Below, in pieces: positions 11,301 through 18,912 of a DNA stretch of 48,592 nt (the first letter of the stretch is position 1; every line of letters begins with the position of its first letter). Made by a program: the position numbers and the translations under genes. The notes below the pieces were generated by a model. That model was not told the DNA's origin and made no database searches. It was given only the letters and a program-made list of their open reading frames with translations. The DNA is taken from positions 1 to 48,592 of the forward strand of contig JAJYFE010000012.1 of the NCBI GenBank assembly GCA_021785435.1, read 5' to 3'. Origin of the DNA: Planctomycetota bacterium. Its GTDB lineage: Bacteria; Planctomycetota; Phycisphaerae; WQYP01.

Positions 11301-11588
11301 CCGGGGGCTACTTTTGTCGCCGTTTTGTTTCCACGCCGAGCACACGAACCGCCGCCGCGGATCGAATACCTTCCGCGTGAGGAGAGCCTCGCCATCGAAC
11401 ACCCCGAAGGCCGGGATCTGATCTTTCTGCGACCGAATGAGAGGGTCGGGGCCAACTTGGATGGCGTCATCTTCCGCGGCCGCGCCGGAATAAGCCGTAC
11501 TCGCAATGGCCGTACGATCGTGCAACCGCTGGATGCTGCGAAAATGGCGCGGCAAGGACGCAGCGCGGTTCCCGTGCGGCTGGGCTGA
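8349..11588 (+). CDS. Heparinase II/III-like polysaccharide lyase-type protein
   Basis: 1079 residues; ATG 8349 has AGGAAGG about 10 nt upstream. No signal peptide is visible. The N-terminal 380 residues are beta-rich. A helical toroid spans about 390-700 and includes NFNSDVFTCAGLLGLFL (near 568) and GGGEENLGAYYFSTW (near 615), both at positions where heparinase II/III-type lyases carry substrate-cleft residues. A beta sandwich follows and begins with HSHHDADEGSFHYF (from 785), the hallmark of the heparinase II/III C-terminal domain with clustered His and Asp for metal or substrate binding. The family cleaves uronic-acid-containing chains by beta elimination; the exact substrate is not inferable. 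It is longer than typical members (600-900). The lack of a leader implies cytoplasmic action on imported oligosaccharides, or an unrecognised export route. Confidence 0.75.
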   Translation: MWVDQGLNDRWVRPQPIKKAGPGRFTITLCEPLGRHWPREIVAYPWRRSMEPRRVSHQGRDVPFQRIGAVLSILVEDLAPGEQRVYELDGRGGARAAAGGDHGIRLIRSGARMVFTNGVIALALPASQRFTRSTQAVIPGPLLAIRRGEGPWLGGGRLAFRFAVRSVHTRRTERGPLWSTAEVVYTFEGGYTYRVCFLLRPNDAACEVRETSTLPVRLWPAPRPYREIGSLGKSFWRQSREAIAKPCLRPSPTSYFIFDLRGGWSADRMVTHSTGAWEIMDLPLGAESLRTYTAMRPALPFIDGGWMGVYDSRCPDLLGVASLDLAHWRVSDDMVHPAHRTPGANIEVLLVDSKAGGSQLRFPIENMSRRWLLTLVPRPARRAGQNRVPVGRPVRLEPDPAHPLWALRTQRGDLRLDKVKDWITTWLDAGAAHPRVLCRQSDFSELRQKLKSIPELRRNHARYRRWRAADRYIATGERSGLAAVEAATHARERLEQILASGYTGPNYCHIFARPLRRYVLACDILWDCFTPREKQEARRVCALAAYILTDGDWWGYAWRPGETTYLPNFNSDVFTCAGLLGLFLANHPCAGEFVKFCTRRLELELKHHLRADGGGEENLGAYYFSTWTQLYLPIFWALRHTGVKDYAKHPCVRAGAQFMLKVLGPPDRRDHGGRMIPPIGHHPHVRKAFPVLDQLASFLKRSDPALAGNLKWAWRACGSPVGNLHDHFGPRANPLTRHYIFHDQTLIPREPKLGSCELPNVGAVLRSHDGSGRGSYVLLKAGRVHSHHDADEGSFHYFGRGVPLALDGLPIQNGAGAAEHNAVTFSKPGQPSGLVECFKTTAVADYVRARMAPRAFCCDSMYVDGAHRSGWQRELLLVKAERAGGVEYLVVKDTVTGSEACQWNLDVLSRRPIRQSGGGIWFPGHKELGMGLEVRFVEPNQPAIRLQRGVVNPAMLDARRRRRLSENHLHWSITEHWLMHVPAGPGATFVAVLFPRRAHEPPPRIEYLPREESLAIEHPEGRDLIFLRPNERVGANLDGVIFRGRAGISRTRNGRTIVQPLDAAKMARQGRSAVPVRLG

Positions 11589-11796
11589 GGTAAAGCCTGG
11601 GGTTGTCGGGATGTTTTCAGGATCAGGCTATCAGGAAGGAGCCGCCATGAAGAGAAGCTATTGGGAAAAGGACCGCCGGTCAAATCGCGCCGGTCGGCCC
11701 GTCTACCGGGTGGAATTCACCCCCGCCGGGAGGGACAGACCGGACCCGTCGGTGCTGAGCGTTGTTGAAAATGATCGCCCGGGAGGAACTCCCCGT

Positions 11797-14700
11797 ATGA
11801 CCTTCCGTTCCCCGCGAGGCAGGTGCCTTTTATCAACCCTCGGGGCCGCCCTGACGGTGCTTTGCCTGTTGGCCATGCCTGCCGGGGCCGCCGGCTTGTT
11901 GCCCCGGTCCGCCCTGCAGCTAAGGGGTTCGCGCATCCTGGTCTGCGACTTGGGGTACCCGGACCTGCTACACCTGCCCGCTGTCGTGCGGTTGGAAAAG
12001 GCGGGGGCGCAGGTGCGCCAGGGGAATCTGGACAACCTCTCATGGAATGTCGCACGGCAATATCGTGTGATCATCGCCATCGTGGAACAGCGTTATCCAC
12101 CGCAACCACACGCGGCGGCGGTGAAAACGCTCGTACGCTTCGTCCAAGCCGGCGGCGGTCTGATGTACTTTAACTTTATCAATGGCGTCAGCCAGGCGGG
12201 TATGCTTCACGACATGGCGCAAGTGCGCGATCTTAACCAGGTGCACTGGAGCGAGGTATCCAGTTTTCTCAAGCCCTTCGGCGCGGCGATTCCGTGGCAA
12301 ACCGTGCTGGATCCCGCCCACCAATTTACCAATCCCACCGGCTTTGATCTGCCTTACGCCTATACCGACCGGATTACCCCTGGTAGTCCCCTTACCGCTG
12401 GCGTGAAAGGCCTCTGGTACAACGCGCAACGGCGGGCCCTGCTCTGTACAGAACCGCTGCTCATCTCGAAACAATGGACGATATTAGCCAGCGCGATGCC
12501 GCAGGCGCGCGCGCTCTGGCTGGGCGGATCGCGCCCCGGGCGGGCCAGCAGCCTGGCCAAGAAAGGCGGCCTGTTGCCCATCGTCGCGGCGCGGAAATTC
12601 GGGGCTGGCCGCATCGTCTTATTCGGTCTGACGCCCATGGAGGTCTTTTATGGGCAGGGGCTGGCGTCGTATGGCGACATCGCGTGGTCGCGGGGCAATG
12701 GCCTGCAACGAAGCGATTTCGGAGCTCTATACAACAATGCCCTGAACTGGCTGGCCCGGCGGGCGGGCCAGGCGACCACGCTCGGTCAGGGCGCCCTTAA
12801 GCCGGTGGTGAATCCATGGGCGGTTCCCGCCACCCTGCCCGATTGGTCGAAACTGCCGCCGATTTCCGGTCTCATCCCGCGTCCGATGCGCGGCGTGATC
12901 GGCCTGCACTCGACCCTTTCAGATGGTCAGGCCACACCGCAGGAGCTCATTACCGCGGCCAGGAAACTACATCTGCAATGGGTGGCCTTTACGGAACGGC
13001 TGGAGGATTTTTCACCGGCCAAATGGAAAGAGTTGACCCAAATCTGCAGACAGACGTCCACCGCCAACTTTTTGGCCTTGCCCGGCTTGGATTACGCGGA
13101 TCTCAACGGCACACGCTACGTCGCCTTTGGCTACTTCAACTGGCCACCAGCCAAGTACTTCTCCCAGGATAAGAAGCATCTGATCGGTCCGCAGTGGTGG
13201 TTTGCTGCCGGCATGCCGCCGAATGGGCCGTATGAGATCAGCAGGGGGCCGTTACATTATTGGGACTTGAGTTTGTATAACGCGTTTGCGATCCGGACCG
13301 CCATTGCCGGTAAAACAGTTCAGACGGCCCGTCAAACGCTTAAGGGTTTTCTGCATATGACGGGCGTACAGGATGACCCTGAACCGATGGCGGTGGCGAT
13401 GTGCTACAACGCCGCACAACTCGCCGCAGCCGCGGCAAGCACCTGTAATTACTGGTTGTACCACCACCCGGGGCCGGCCAGCCGGCTCGGCACCACCTAC
13501 GGTTACATGAACCCCAGCGACGTGTTCATCAGCAACGGTCCGCTGGTAACGGCGTGGCGGGCGATCAACGCCACCCGCATCACGGGCGGAAAATGGTGGC
13601 TGCCCGGTTCGGAACAATACCGTGTCCAGTTGGCGGCCCGTTCGACCGCGCCGCTCACGGATATCCGCATCTATGATGGCCCGCACCTGTTGCTGCGGTT
13701 CCGGCCGAATAAACAGCGGGTGGCGCTGCAGTTCGACTTGCCGCACGATGAACAGCGGTATCTGACCGCGGAGATTACCGATGCCTCCGGTCGGAAGGCG
13801 TTTACCGATGGCATCTTCGTGCGTGATTTTCTGAACTTTCGGTTCATGTGCGGCGATCGGGGCAACTCCATCTGCGATGGCGTAGAAACCGGCCGCAACG
13901 GTCCCTATCTGACTGGGCCGACCGCGCCGTACCAGCGCAAGATGACGGTTTTCGGCGCGATTGCGGGCTACGGGGAACCGCCGTTCGATATCATTCCGCC
14001 GCTATTTGACGGGGGGATTCGATCGGTTGGCTTTGTGATCACGCCCCGGCTGGGGATCGATCACTACAGCTATGCCCTCGCCGGCGCGACCCTGGAGAAG
14101 CGGATGGGCATACCGGTTTGTTCCGTGGACGGTCTTTTGCAGCGCAGCACCGTCACGGGATATTTTCCAGGCCAGGCGGATGCGTGGAGTCCCAAGCCGG
14201 CGCCCCACCCTATCCAGAGCGTGCGCGTTCATTACAGCACATTGGCTGTCACACCTGAGGCCCATGGTCCGGGGGTGTTGTTCGTGCGGGGCACGGTGCG
14301 GGTGAATCGACCGCTGCGGCTGACAAGCCTTAACCTATGCAACGCGTATTATCCCGCCTCACCGGGCGGGGGAAACCTCGTGGCGCTGGTGACGCCGGAG
14401 AAGAGTTTCTTCGGCATGTGCGCCGGCAAGCCGGCGTATGCGCAGGCGGCAGCAGCGCCGGGCAGTTTCGCGGAGATTTTTCCCTCCCTGTGGGGCGCCG
14501 GCGGAATTATCACCCTGGACAAGGGTTACCGCTTGGACGTCGGCGCCAGCCAGCGATCCAGCTCCGTGGGACTGTCTTTGGACCGAATGCCGCGGCGGCT
14601 GACGCCGGGCGATTCGCTGCGGTTTCGTTACCTGCTGGTGCGCGGTGCGTTGCGCGAACAGCCGAACACGCGGGCGTGGGAAGCGTTGGTCCGGGAAATG

Positions 14701-15207
14701 GGTCTGCGCGGCCGCCCGGCGTACACGGTGACGGAGGTGAAGGCCGGTCGCGTGGCCGGCACCAGGTTTGGGCTGACCCTGTCGCCCGACAAGGGCGGCG
14801 TGCGGGCCGTGATTTCGCGCGCGGATCTGCCGATCCGTTTGCCCGTGTTCGTGTCCGGAATGAATCCGAACTGGACCTTCGCCTGGTTTGATCTGAACCG
14901 CCACGAATGGTTTCCCAGTGCGGTGAATGCCCGAAGGCAGCAGGGTTATTTCACGCTGGACTTGCGTAAGGGGCCGTACCATATCTTCGCGGGCGAGCCG
15001 GTTTTAGCGAATGATCCCCGCGTGCGTGTGGAGGTGTTATCGGACGGAAAAACCTATGTCCGGGCCGGGTTGGACAACGTCGGCAACCAGCTGGTTCGGG
15101 TGACCGTGCGGCTGAATCCCGCGTTGGGCGCGGCTCCGCCGCAAACGGTCCAGCTGGGTTCGGGCGCGATCAAGTCAGTAACTTTTGCACTGACGTCGCC
15201 GCCATGA
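11797..15207 (+). CDS. Large secreted ThuA-like/PHP-like protein, paralog of 1400-4990
   Basis: 1136 residues from ATG 11797, which begins a good Sec signal peptide (basic MTFRSPRGR, hydrophobic core, AMPAGAAG cleavage region) with GGAGG about 10 nt upstream. An in-frame ATG at 11647, also with a strong AGGAAGGA site, would add 50 residues and bury the signal peptide, so the later start is preferred. Residues about 45-340 are ThuA-like (RILVCDLGYPDLL; FVQAGGGLMYFNF). At residue 369 GLHSTLSDG resembles the opening motif of PHP phosphoesterase domains, with one His and the SDG Asp kept. The C-terminal half is beta-rich; VFVSGMNPNWTFAWF aligns with VRGLNRRWSAGLF of the paralog. The pair brackets three toroid-type genes, pointing to a shared envelope role in glycan processing. 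Activity unknown. Confidence 0.72.
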   Translation: MTFRSPRGRCLLSTLGAALTVLCLLAMPAGAAGLLPRSALQLRGSRILVCDLGYPDLLHLPAVVRLEKAGAQVRQGNLDNLSWNVARQYRVIIAIVEQRYPPQPHAAAVKTLVRFVQAGGGLMYFNFINGVSQAGMLHDMAQVRDLNQVHWSEVSSFLKPFGAAIPWQTVLDPAHQFTNPTGFDLPYAYTDRITPGSPLTAGVKGLWYNAQRRALLCTEPLLISKQWTILASAMPQARALWLGGSRPGRASSLAKKGGLLPIVAARKFGAGRIVLFGLTPMEVFYGQGLASYGDIAWSRGNGLQRSDFGALYNNALNWLARRAGQATTLGQGALKPVVNPWAVPATLPDWSKLPPISGLIPRPMRGVIGLHSTLSDGQATPQELITAARKLHLQWVAFTERLEDFSPAKWKELTQICRQTSTANFLALPGLDYADLNGTRYVAFGYFNWPPAKYFSQDKKHLIGPQWWFAAGMPPNGPYEISRGPLHYWDLSLYNAFAIRTAIAGKTVQTARQTLKGFLHMTGVQDDPEPMAVAMCYNAAQLAAAAASTCNYWLYHHPGPASRLGTTYGYMNPSDVFISNGPLVTAWRAINATRITGGKWWLPGSEQYRVQLAARSTAPLTDIRIYDGPHLLLRFRPNKQRVALQFDLPHDEQRYLTAEITDASGRKAFTDGIFVRDFLNFRFMCGDRGNSICDGVETGRNGPYLTGPTAPYQRKMTVFGAIAGYGEPPFDIIPPLFDGGIRSVGFVITPRLGIDHYSYALAGATLEKRMGIPVCSVDGLLQRSTVTGYFPGQADAWSPKPAPHPIQSVRVHYSTLAVTPEAHGPGVLFVRGTVRVNRPLRLTSLNLCNAYYPASPGGGNLVALVTPEKSFFGMCAGKPAYAQAAAAPGSFAEIFPSLWGAGGIITLDKGYRLDVGASQRSSSVGLSLDRMPRRLTPGDSLRFRYLLVRGALREQPNTRAWEALVREMGLRGRPAYTVTEVKAGRVAGTRFGLTLSPDKGGVRAVISRADLPIRLPVFVSGMNPNWTFAWFDLNRHEWFPSAVNARRQQGYFTLDLRKGPYHIFAGEPVLANDPRVRVEVLSDGKTYVRAGLDNVGNQLVRVTVRLNPALGAAPPQTVQLGSGAIKSVTFALTSPP

Positions 15208-15623
15208 GCCGCCATGCGGGCCAGCCCGGATCTTGCATTGCGGAGCCTCAGGGGGCGCAGGCCGGCCGAACCGACCACCCCAAATGCGGATTATCCGGTG
15301 CGGCCGGGCCGTCGTGGCGACTAAACTAAGCCGCAGTCAAAACATGCCGATCTCTAAAAAGGAACGCCGGTGTATCGGGATAAACGGAGGCGCGAAGACC
15401 CGAAACTATAACAGGGCTTGTAGACGGGATCTACCGGGGACCGTGCCGAGAATGTGCGTGCCCTGCGAAGATTGGGACGGTTTCTGGCACGAATTACACT
15501 GCTACGATGTGACGAAAGGAACCATTGAACACGTGAAAGAAACGAGCATAGGCACTTGGTTTCGGACCGAAATATAAGCGAGTGGATGGTCAGTGGTCCG
15601 TAGGCTACGGAGAAATAAAGAGG
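15208..15623 (+). other. Gap of about 415 bp before the oxidoreductase operon
   Basis: No confident gene. It contains one copy of the GTCGCCGTGGCGAC-type palindromic repeat (15309-15343). A frame from ATG 15344 to 15577 would encode 77 Cys- and Arg-rich residues with no recognisable domain and no Shine-Dalgarno sequence. The stretch is less GC-rich than its neighbours and is the most likely place for the promoter and 5' leader of the operon starting at 15624, but no convincing -35/-10 pair or riboswitch could be picked out by eye. Confidence 0.5.
15309..15343 (+). repeat. REP-like palindromic repeat, copy A
   Basis: Shares TGGCGACTAAAC and then AAGCCGCA..CAAAAC with copies B and C. The left arm is degenerate here (CCGTCG instead of GTCGCC). 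It lies in the gap upstream of the oxidoreductase operon. Confidence 0.55.
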
Positions 15624-16679
15624 ATGGACGCCCCGCCGATTCGTCTAGCATTGCTGGGCATGAACTCCGGGTTTTTCCCGGAGAATTTCATTCTGTGGAC
15701 GCGGCTGGCCCAGGAGTATCCCTGGCTAAGTCCGCCGTTTCCGAAGGCCCGGGTTGTCGCCGCGGCGACGCTCGGTTGCCCGGAGCAGGAGATTGTCGAT
15801 AACGCCGGGCAGACCTCCGCCGACTTTGCGCAGAAGTTCGGTTTAAAGCTGTACGTTGCGGCGGAAGACCTGCTGGATAAAGAAAAACCGGATGGCGTAT
15901 TCATTTGCGGTCGCCCCAGCGCTTTGCCTTCCGTGGCGCTGCCGGTGATACGCCGGGGCATTCATGTGTACCTGCAGAAACCGGCCGGGGTTAACGCCGC
16001 GGAACTGGCCGCCCTCGCGGCTGAAGCCAGGCAGCGCGGGGTCGCCGCCGCCGCCGGACAGACTTGGCGCCACGATGTGGCGGTCATGGTTTCACGGGAA
16101 CAGCTTCGGTCGGCGGATATCGGCAAGCTCTGTTCGCTGCGCGTGATGTATAACCACGGCATGCCCGGTGGAAAGCGGCGAACCTTCTACGTTGACGCGG
16201 CGGAGGGTGGGGTGGAGCTGTGGCTCGGCTGGTATCCCATTGACCTCCTGCATTACTTCACCGGTTCATCCATCACCCGCCTGTTTGCCACCGCTCATCC
16301 GGGGGGCGCCTCACCCGACTGGCCGCACACGGTCCTTCACGCTGCCTGTGAATTCGCCAATGGCGTCAAGGGCAGTTTTGATTTTTATGGCAATATCAAT
16401 TATCCGTATTCCCGCGCGGAATGGGAACTGCTGGGTGAACATGGTTTGATTCGCAGTGTGCAGCGCCACGATGTCGAAGTTTACCGCCAAGGGCATCCGC
16501 AGCAGGCCTTGTTCAGAAACCAGTTTACGGATCTGGTGGCGCAGGACATCAATGTGTGGCTGCACAGTTGGCGGAGCGGCCAGACCAGCGGTTTGACGCT
16601 GGAAGGCGCCGTGGAGGTGCTGCGGGTGGCAGCCGCCATTCGGGAGTCCTTCACCACGGGCAAGGCGGTGACGCTATGA
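15624..16679 (+). CDS. Gfo/Idh/MocA family oxidoreductase (1 of 4)
   Basis: 351 residues from ATG 15624, with GGAG about 11 nt upstream. The N-terminal half is a Rossmann NAD(P)-binding domain, though the first loop reads LGMNSGFF rather than the usual GxGxxG. The active-site EKP signature of the family appears as LQKPAG (Lys119), that is Glu is replaced by Gln while the catalytic Lys is kept. The C-terminal half is the mixed beta-sheet oligomerisation/substrate domain with ELWLGWYPIDLLHYF. Family members oxidise or reduce a sugar or cyclitol hydroxyl, often at C3, using NAD(P). Its stop overlaps the start of the next gene, so translation is probably coupled. First gene of the operon. The substrate is unknown; the odd nucleotide loop and the Gln make it the most divergent of the four. 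Confidence 0.85.
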   Translation: MDAPPIRLALLGMNSGFFPENFILWTRLAQEYPWLSPPFPKARVVAAATLGCPEQEIVDNAGQTSADFAQKFGLKLYVAAEDLLDKEKPDGVFICGRPSALPSVALPVIRRGIHVYLQKPAGVNAAELAALAAEARQRGVAAAAGQTWRHDVAVMVSREQLRSADIGKLCSLRVMYNHGMPGGKRRTFYVDAAEGGVELWLGWYPIDLLHYFTGSSITRLFATAHPGGASPDWPHTVLHAACEFANGVKGSFDFYGNINYPYSRAEWELLGEHGLIRSVQRHDVEVYRQGHPQQALFRNQFTDLVAQDINVWLHSWRSGQTSGLTLEGAVEVLRVAAAIRESFTTGKAVTL

Positions 16680-17767
16680 CGGCACAGAATAAAAAACGGG
16701 TCGCCCTCGTCGGCTGTGGGACCATAGCGAAGACCCATGGGCTGGCGATTCAGGACCTGGGTATGCAGTGCGTGGCGGTCACGGACCTGCGTCCCGAAGC
16801 CGCCCAGGCCTACGCCCGCGCCTACCCGGAACTGCGGGCCGACTGGTTACAGGCCGCCGAGTGGATGACCGCTCCAGCGCGGCTGAAGCTGCGTGAAATA
16901 TTTCCGGCGCCGCGGGCCTATGCAAGCTTGGAGGAGATGCAAGACGCCGGACCGCTGGACGCGGTGCTGATTCTCACCTGGCCGCCAAGCCATTGCGATC
17001 TGACCTGCCGGGCGGCCGCGTTGGGCGCGAAAGCGGTCCTCTGCGAAAAGCCGATGGCGATGAGCGCGGCACAGTGCGACAAAATGATCGACACCTGCGG
17101 TCGTCATGGCGCCCGGTTGGCGGTTTACCATGAGAGCATGATGCTGCTGCGGCAATTTGCCGAAGCCAGGCAGATCGTGGCGAGCGGCCAGATCGGGCCG
17201 GTGGAGTTTGTCCGGGCCAATACCGTCAGTACGCTGATGGATTGGTCCGCGTATCTCTGGGCCGGCATCCTGCATCTGCTGCCTGGTCAGCACATCACGC
17301 GGCTGCAGGCCATGCTCGATTGTACCAGGCAGGTTACGGCATTCGGGCACGCCCAGGAAGATCGCGCTACCGTCCATTTCACCATGGATAACGGTATTCA
17401 TGGCGTCCTTTTCACGGGGCAGAACGGCTTTTCGCCGCATGGTATTCGCATCGATGGCAGCCAAGGTTCGCTCGAGGTCTCATTTATAACCGCGCCGACC
17501 CTGCGGCACTGGTGCGCCGGAACCTCCAGTTGGCGCGTGGTCACGCCGCCGCGCTCTTGCGGCTATGACGACCGCCGCGCCTTCCTCGAGGGCGTAGTCA
17601 GCGCTGATCCCTGGTGCCGGCAATTCAATGGGGTGACCGCCAAGGCTTCCACGTTGCCGATTTTCGCGGCGTGGCAGAGCCATTGCCAGCGTCGGCCGAT
17701 GGAGATGGATCAGCCGCTGTCGTTTGAGGTTCCGGAGCGCTATCCAGTCCGCGGGGCCGCAGATTGA
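16676..17767 (+). CDS. Gfo/Idh/MocA family oxidoreductase (2 of 4)
   Basis: 363 residues; ATG 16676 overlaps the previous stop codon (ATGA), typical of translational coupling. VALVGCGTIAKTHG (residues 9-22) is a standard Rossmann nucleotide loop, and AVLCEKPMAMS (Lys125) is the canonical catalytic signature. The downstream domain has the usual HESMMLLRQF segment and the strand-rich C-terminus. Expected activity is NAD(P)-dependent oxidation or reduction of a sugar, sugar acid or inositol-like ring. It is followed after 2 bp by an enolase-superfamily dehydratase, which suggests that the oxidoreductase product may be a sugar acid or keto sugar that is then dehydrated. The actual substrate cannot be read from the sequence. 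Confidence 0.9.
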   Translation: MTAQNKKRVALVGCGTIAKTHGLAIQDLGMQCVAVTDLRPEAAQAYARAYPELRADWLQAAEWMTAPARLKLREIFPAPRAYASLEEMQDAGPLDAVLILTWPPSHCDLTCRAAALGAKAVLCEKPMAMSAAQCDKMIDTCGRHGARLAVYHESMMLLRQFAEARQIVASGQIGPVEFVRANTVSTLMDWSAYLWAGILHLLPGQHITRLQAMLDCTRQVTAFGHAQEDRATVHFTMDNGIHGVLFTGQNGFSPHGIRIDGSQGSLEVSFITAPTLRHWCAGTSSWRVVTPPRSCGYDDRRAFLEGVVSADPWCRQFNGVTAKASTLPIFAAWQSHCQRRPMEMDQPLSFEVPERYPVRGAAD

Positions 17768-17769
17768 CC

Positions 17770-18912
17770 ATGAGCATGAGTGTCATTAAACACATCGACG
17801 TTTTCCCCCTGCGCCTGCCGATGATCCGCGGCTTCGCGTTTGCTTCGGGCAGCGCCGGATGCGCGGGCGACACGGCTCCGCATGTGCTGGTGCGCGTCAC
17901 GGATGACGCCGGGCACGTGGGCTGGGGCGAGGGCCGCCCTGTGCCGGGCTGGTCATATGAAACGTTGGAAAGCGTCACCACCACCCTGCGCGTCTACCTG
18001 GCCCCCGCTGCCCTCGGCTGTGAAATTCATGATCGGGTCGGCTGGCATCAACGGATGCACGCGGCGCTCGGCCGGGGACCCAGCACGGGTCAGCCGATCG
18101 CCAAGGCGGCGCTAGACATGGCCGGGCATGACCTGGCGGCGCAGGCGATGGGCTTGCCGCTACGGGCGTATCTGGGCGGTGCTGGTTTGGTGCGTCCCAT
18201 GCCTTTGAGCTACACGGTAACCGCCCATGAAACGGATAGCGCTGCTGACGAGGTTGCCGCGGCGCGGGGCGCCGGGTTCGCCCATTTCAACTTCAAGGTG
18301 GCGATGGGTGGCCCGGACGCCGCGCTCGCCCGGGCGATCCGGCGTGCGGCCGGCGCGGACGCATTTATCTGGGCAGACGCCAATCAGGATTATACGTTGC
18401 CGCAGGCCCGCCGGGCCGCCGCGGCGCTGGCGGATGCCGGTGTGGACGTGCTCGAGCAGCCCCTGCCGGCCGACCGCATGAACCTGATGCGGCAACTACG
18501 CCCTGGCACCGCCCTGCCCTTGGCCATCGATGAAGCCAGCGTCAGTCCCGCGGACTTTTTCGGCTACGCCGCGGAAGGCCTGGTGGATTACCTGGTGCTG
18601 AAGGTTACGCGCAGCGGCGGTTTAGGGCCGAGTTTGCAGCAAATCATGATCGCTGAAGCGGCCGGGTTGAAATTCCTGGTCAGCGGCCTGACCGATGGGC
18701 TGTTGACAAAGTTGGCCGCGTTGCAGTTGGCGGCGGTATTCGGTTATGCCGGCCCGGCCGCGCTTAACGGCAGCCAGTTTACGGATGAATCAGCGTTGTT
18801 TCCCGGCAAGGCCCAACTGGAGCGCGGCGGTGCGGTGCTGTTGCCGTCCGTACCGGGTGTGGGCGTAGCGCCGGAGAGTGTGGCGCTGGATCGCTTTCGG
18901 TGTGATGTATGA
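17770..18912 (+). CDS. Enolase-superfamily (mandelate racemase/muconate lactonizing type) enzyme
   Basis: 380 residues from ATG 17770. An N-terminal capping domain (about 1-130) is followed by a TIM barrel. Metal ligands are visible at D203 (WADANQD), E229 (VLEQPL) and D254 (AIDEA), and K278 (LVLKVTRSGG) fills the second barrel-lysine position. At the first position the usual K-x-K of the muconate-lactonizing subgroup reads N-F-K (K176), so one Lys is missing. The superfamily abstracts a proton alpha to a carboxylate; in sugar catabolism it dehydrates aldonic or uronic acids to 2-keto-3-deoxy acids, or epimerises. With a DapA-like aldolase further down the same operon, a sugar-acid dehydratase role is a reasonable inference, but epimerase or racemase activity is also possible. 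Its stop overlaps the next start (ATGA). Confidence 0.85.
   Translation: MSMSVIKHIDVFPLRLPMIRGFAFASGSAGCAGDTAPHVLVRVTDDAGHVGWGEGRPVPGWSYETLESVTTTLRVYLAPAALGCEIHDRVGWHQRMHAALGRGPSTGQPIAKAALDMAGHDLAAQAMGLPLRAYLGGAGLVRPMPLSYTVTAHETDSAADEVAAARGAGFAHFNFKVAMGGPDAALARAIRRAAGADAFIWADANQDYTLPQARRAAAALADAGVDVLEQPLPADRMNLMRQLRPGTALPLAIDEASVSPADFFGYAAEGLVDYLVLKVTRSGGLGPSLQQIMIAEAAGLKFLVSGLTDGLLTKLAALQLAAVFGYAGPAALNGSQFTDESALFPGKAQLERGGAVLLPSVPGVGVAPESVALDRFRCDV

Noticed and set aside
9891..11555. Long minus-strand open frame (554 codons) opposite the heparinase-like gene
   Set aside because: It is antisense to a gene with clear domain motifs, lacks a start context and shows the codon pattern of a shadow frame in high-GC DNA.
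11647..11796. Upstream start at ATG 11647 for the second giant protein
   Set aside because: It has a strong Shine-Dalgarno sequence but would place 50 non-conserved residues before the signal peptide that starts at 11797. Kept as an alternative only.
15344..15577. 77-residue frame starting MPISKKERR in the gap before the oxidoreductase operon, and a short AACTATAAC string reminiscent of the conserved 23S rRNA segment
   Set aside because: No Shine-Dalgarno sequence, no domain, and unusual composition; the rRNA-like string is only nine bases in an unrelated context.
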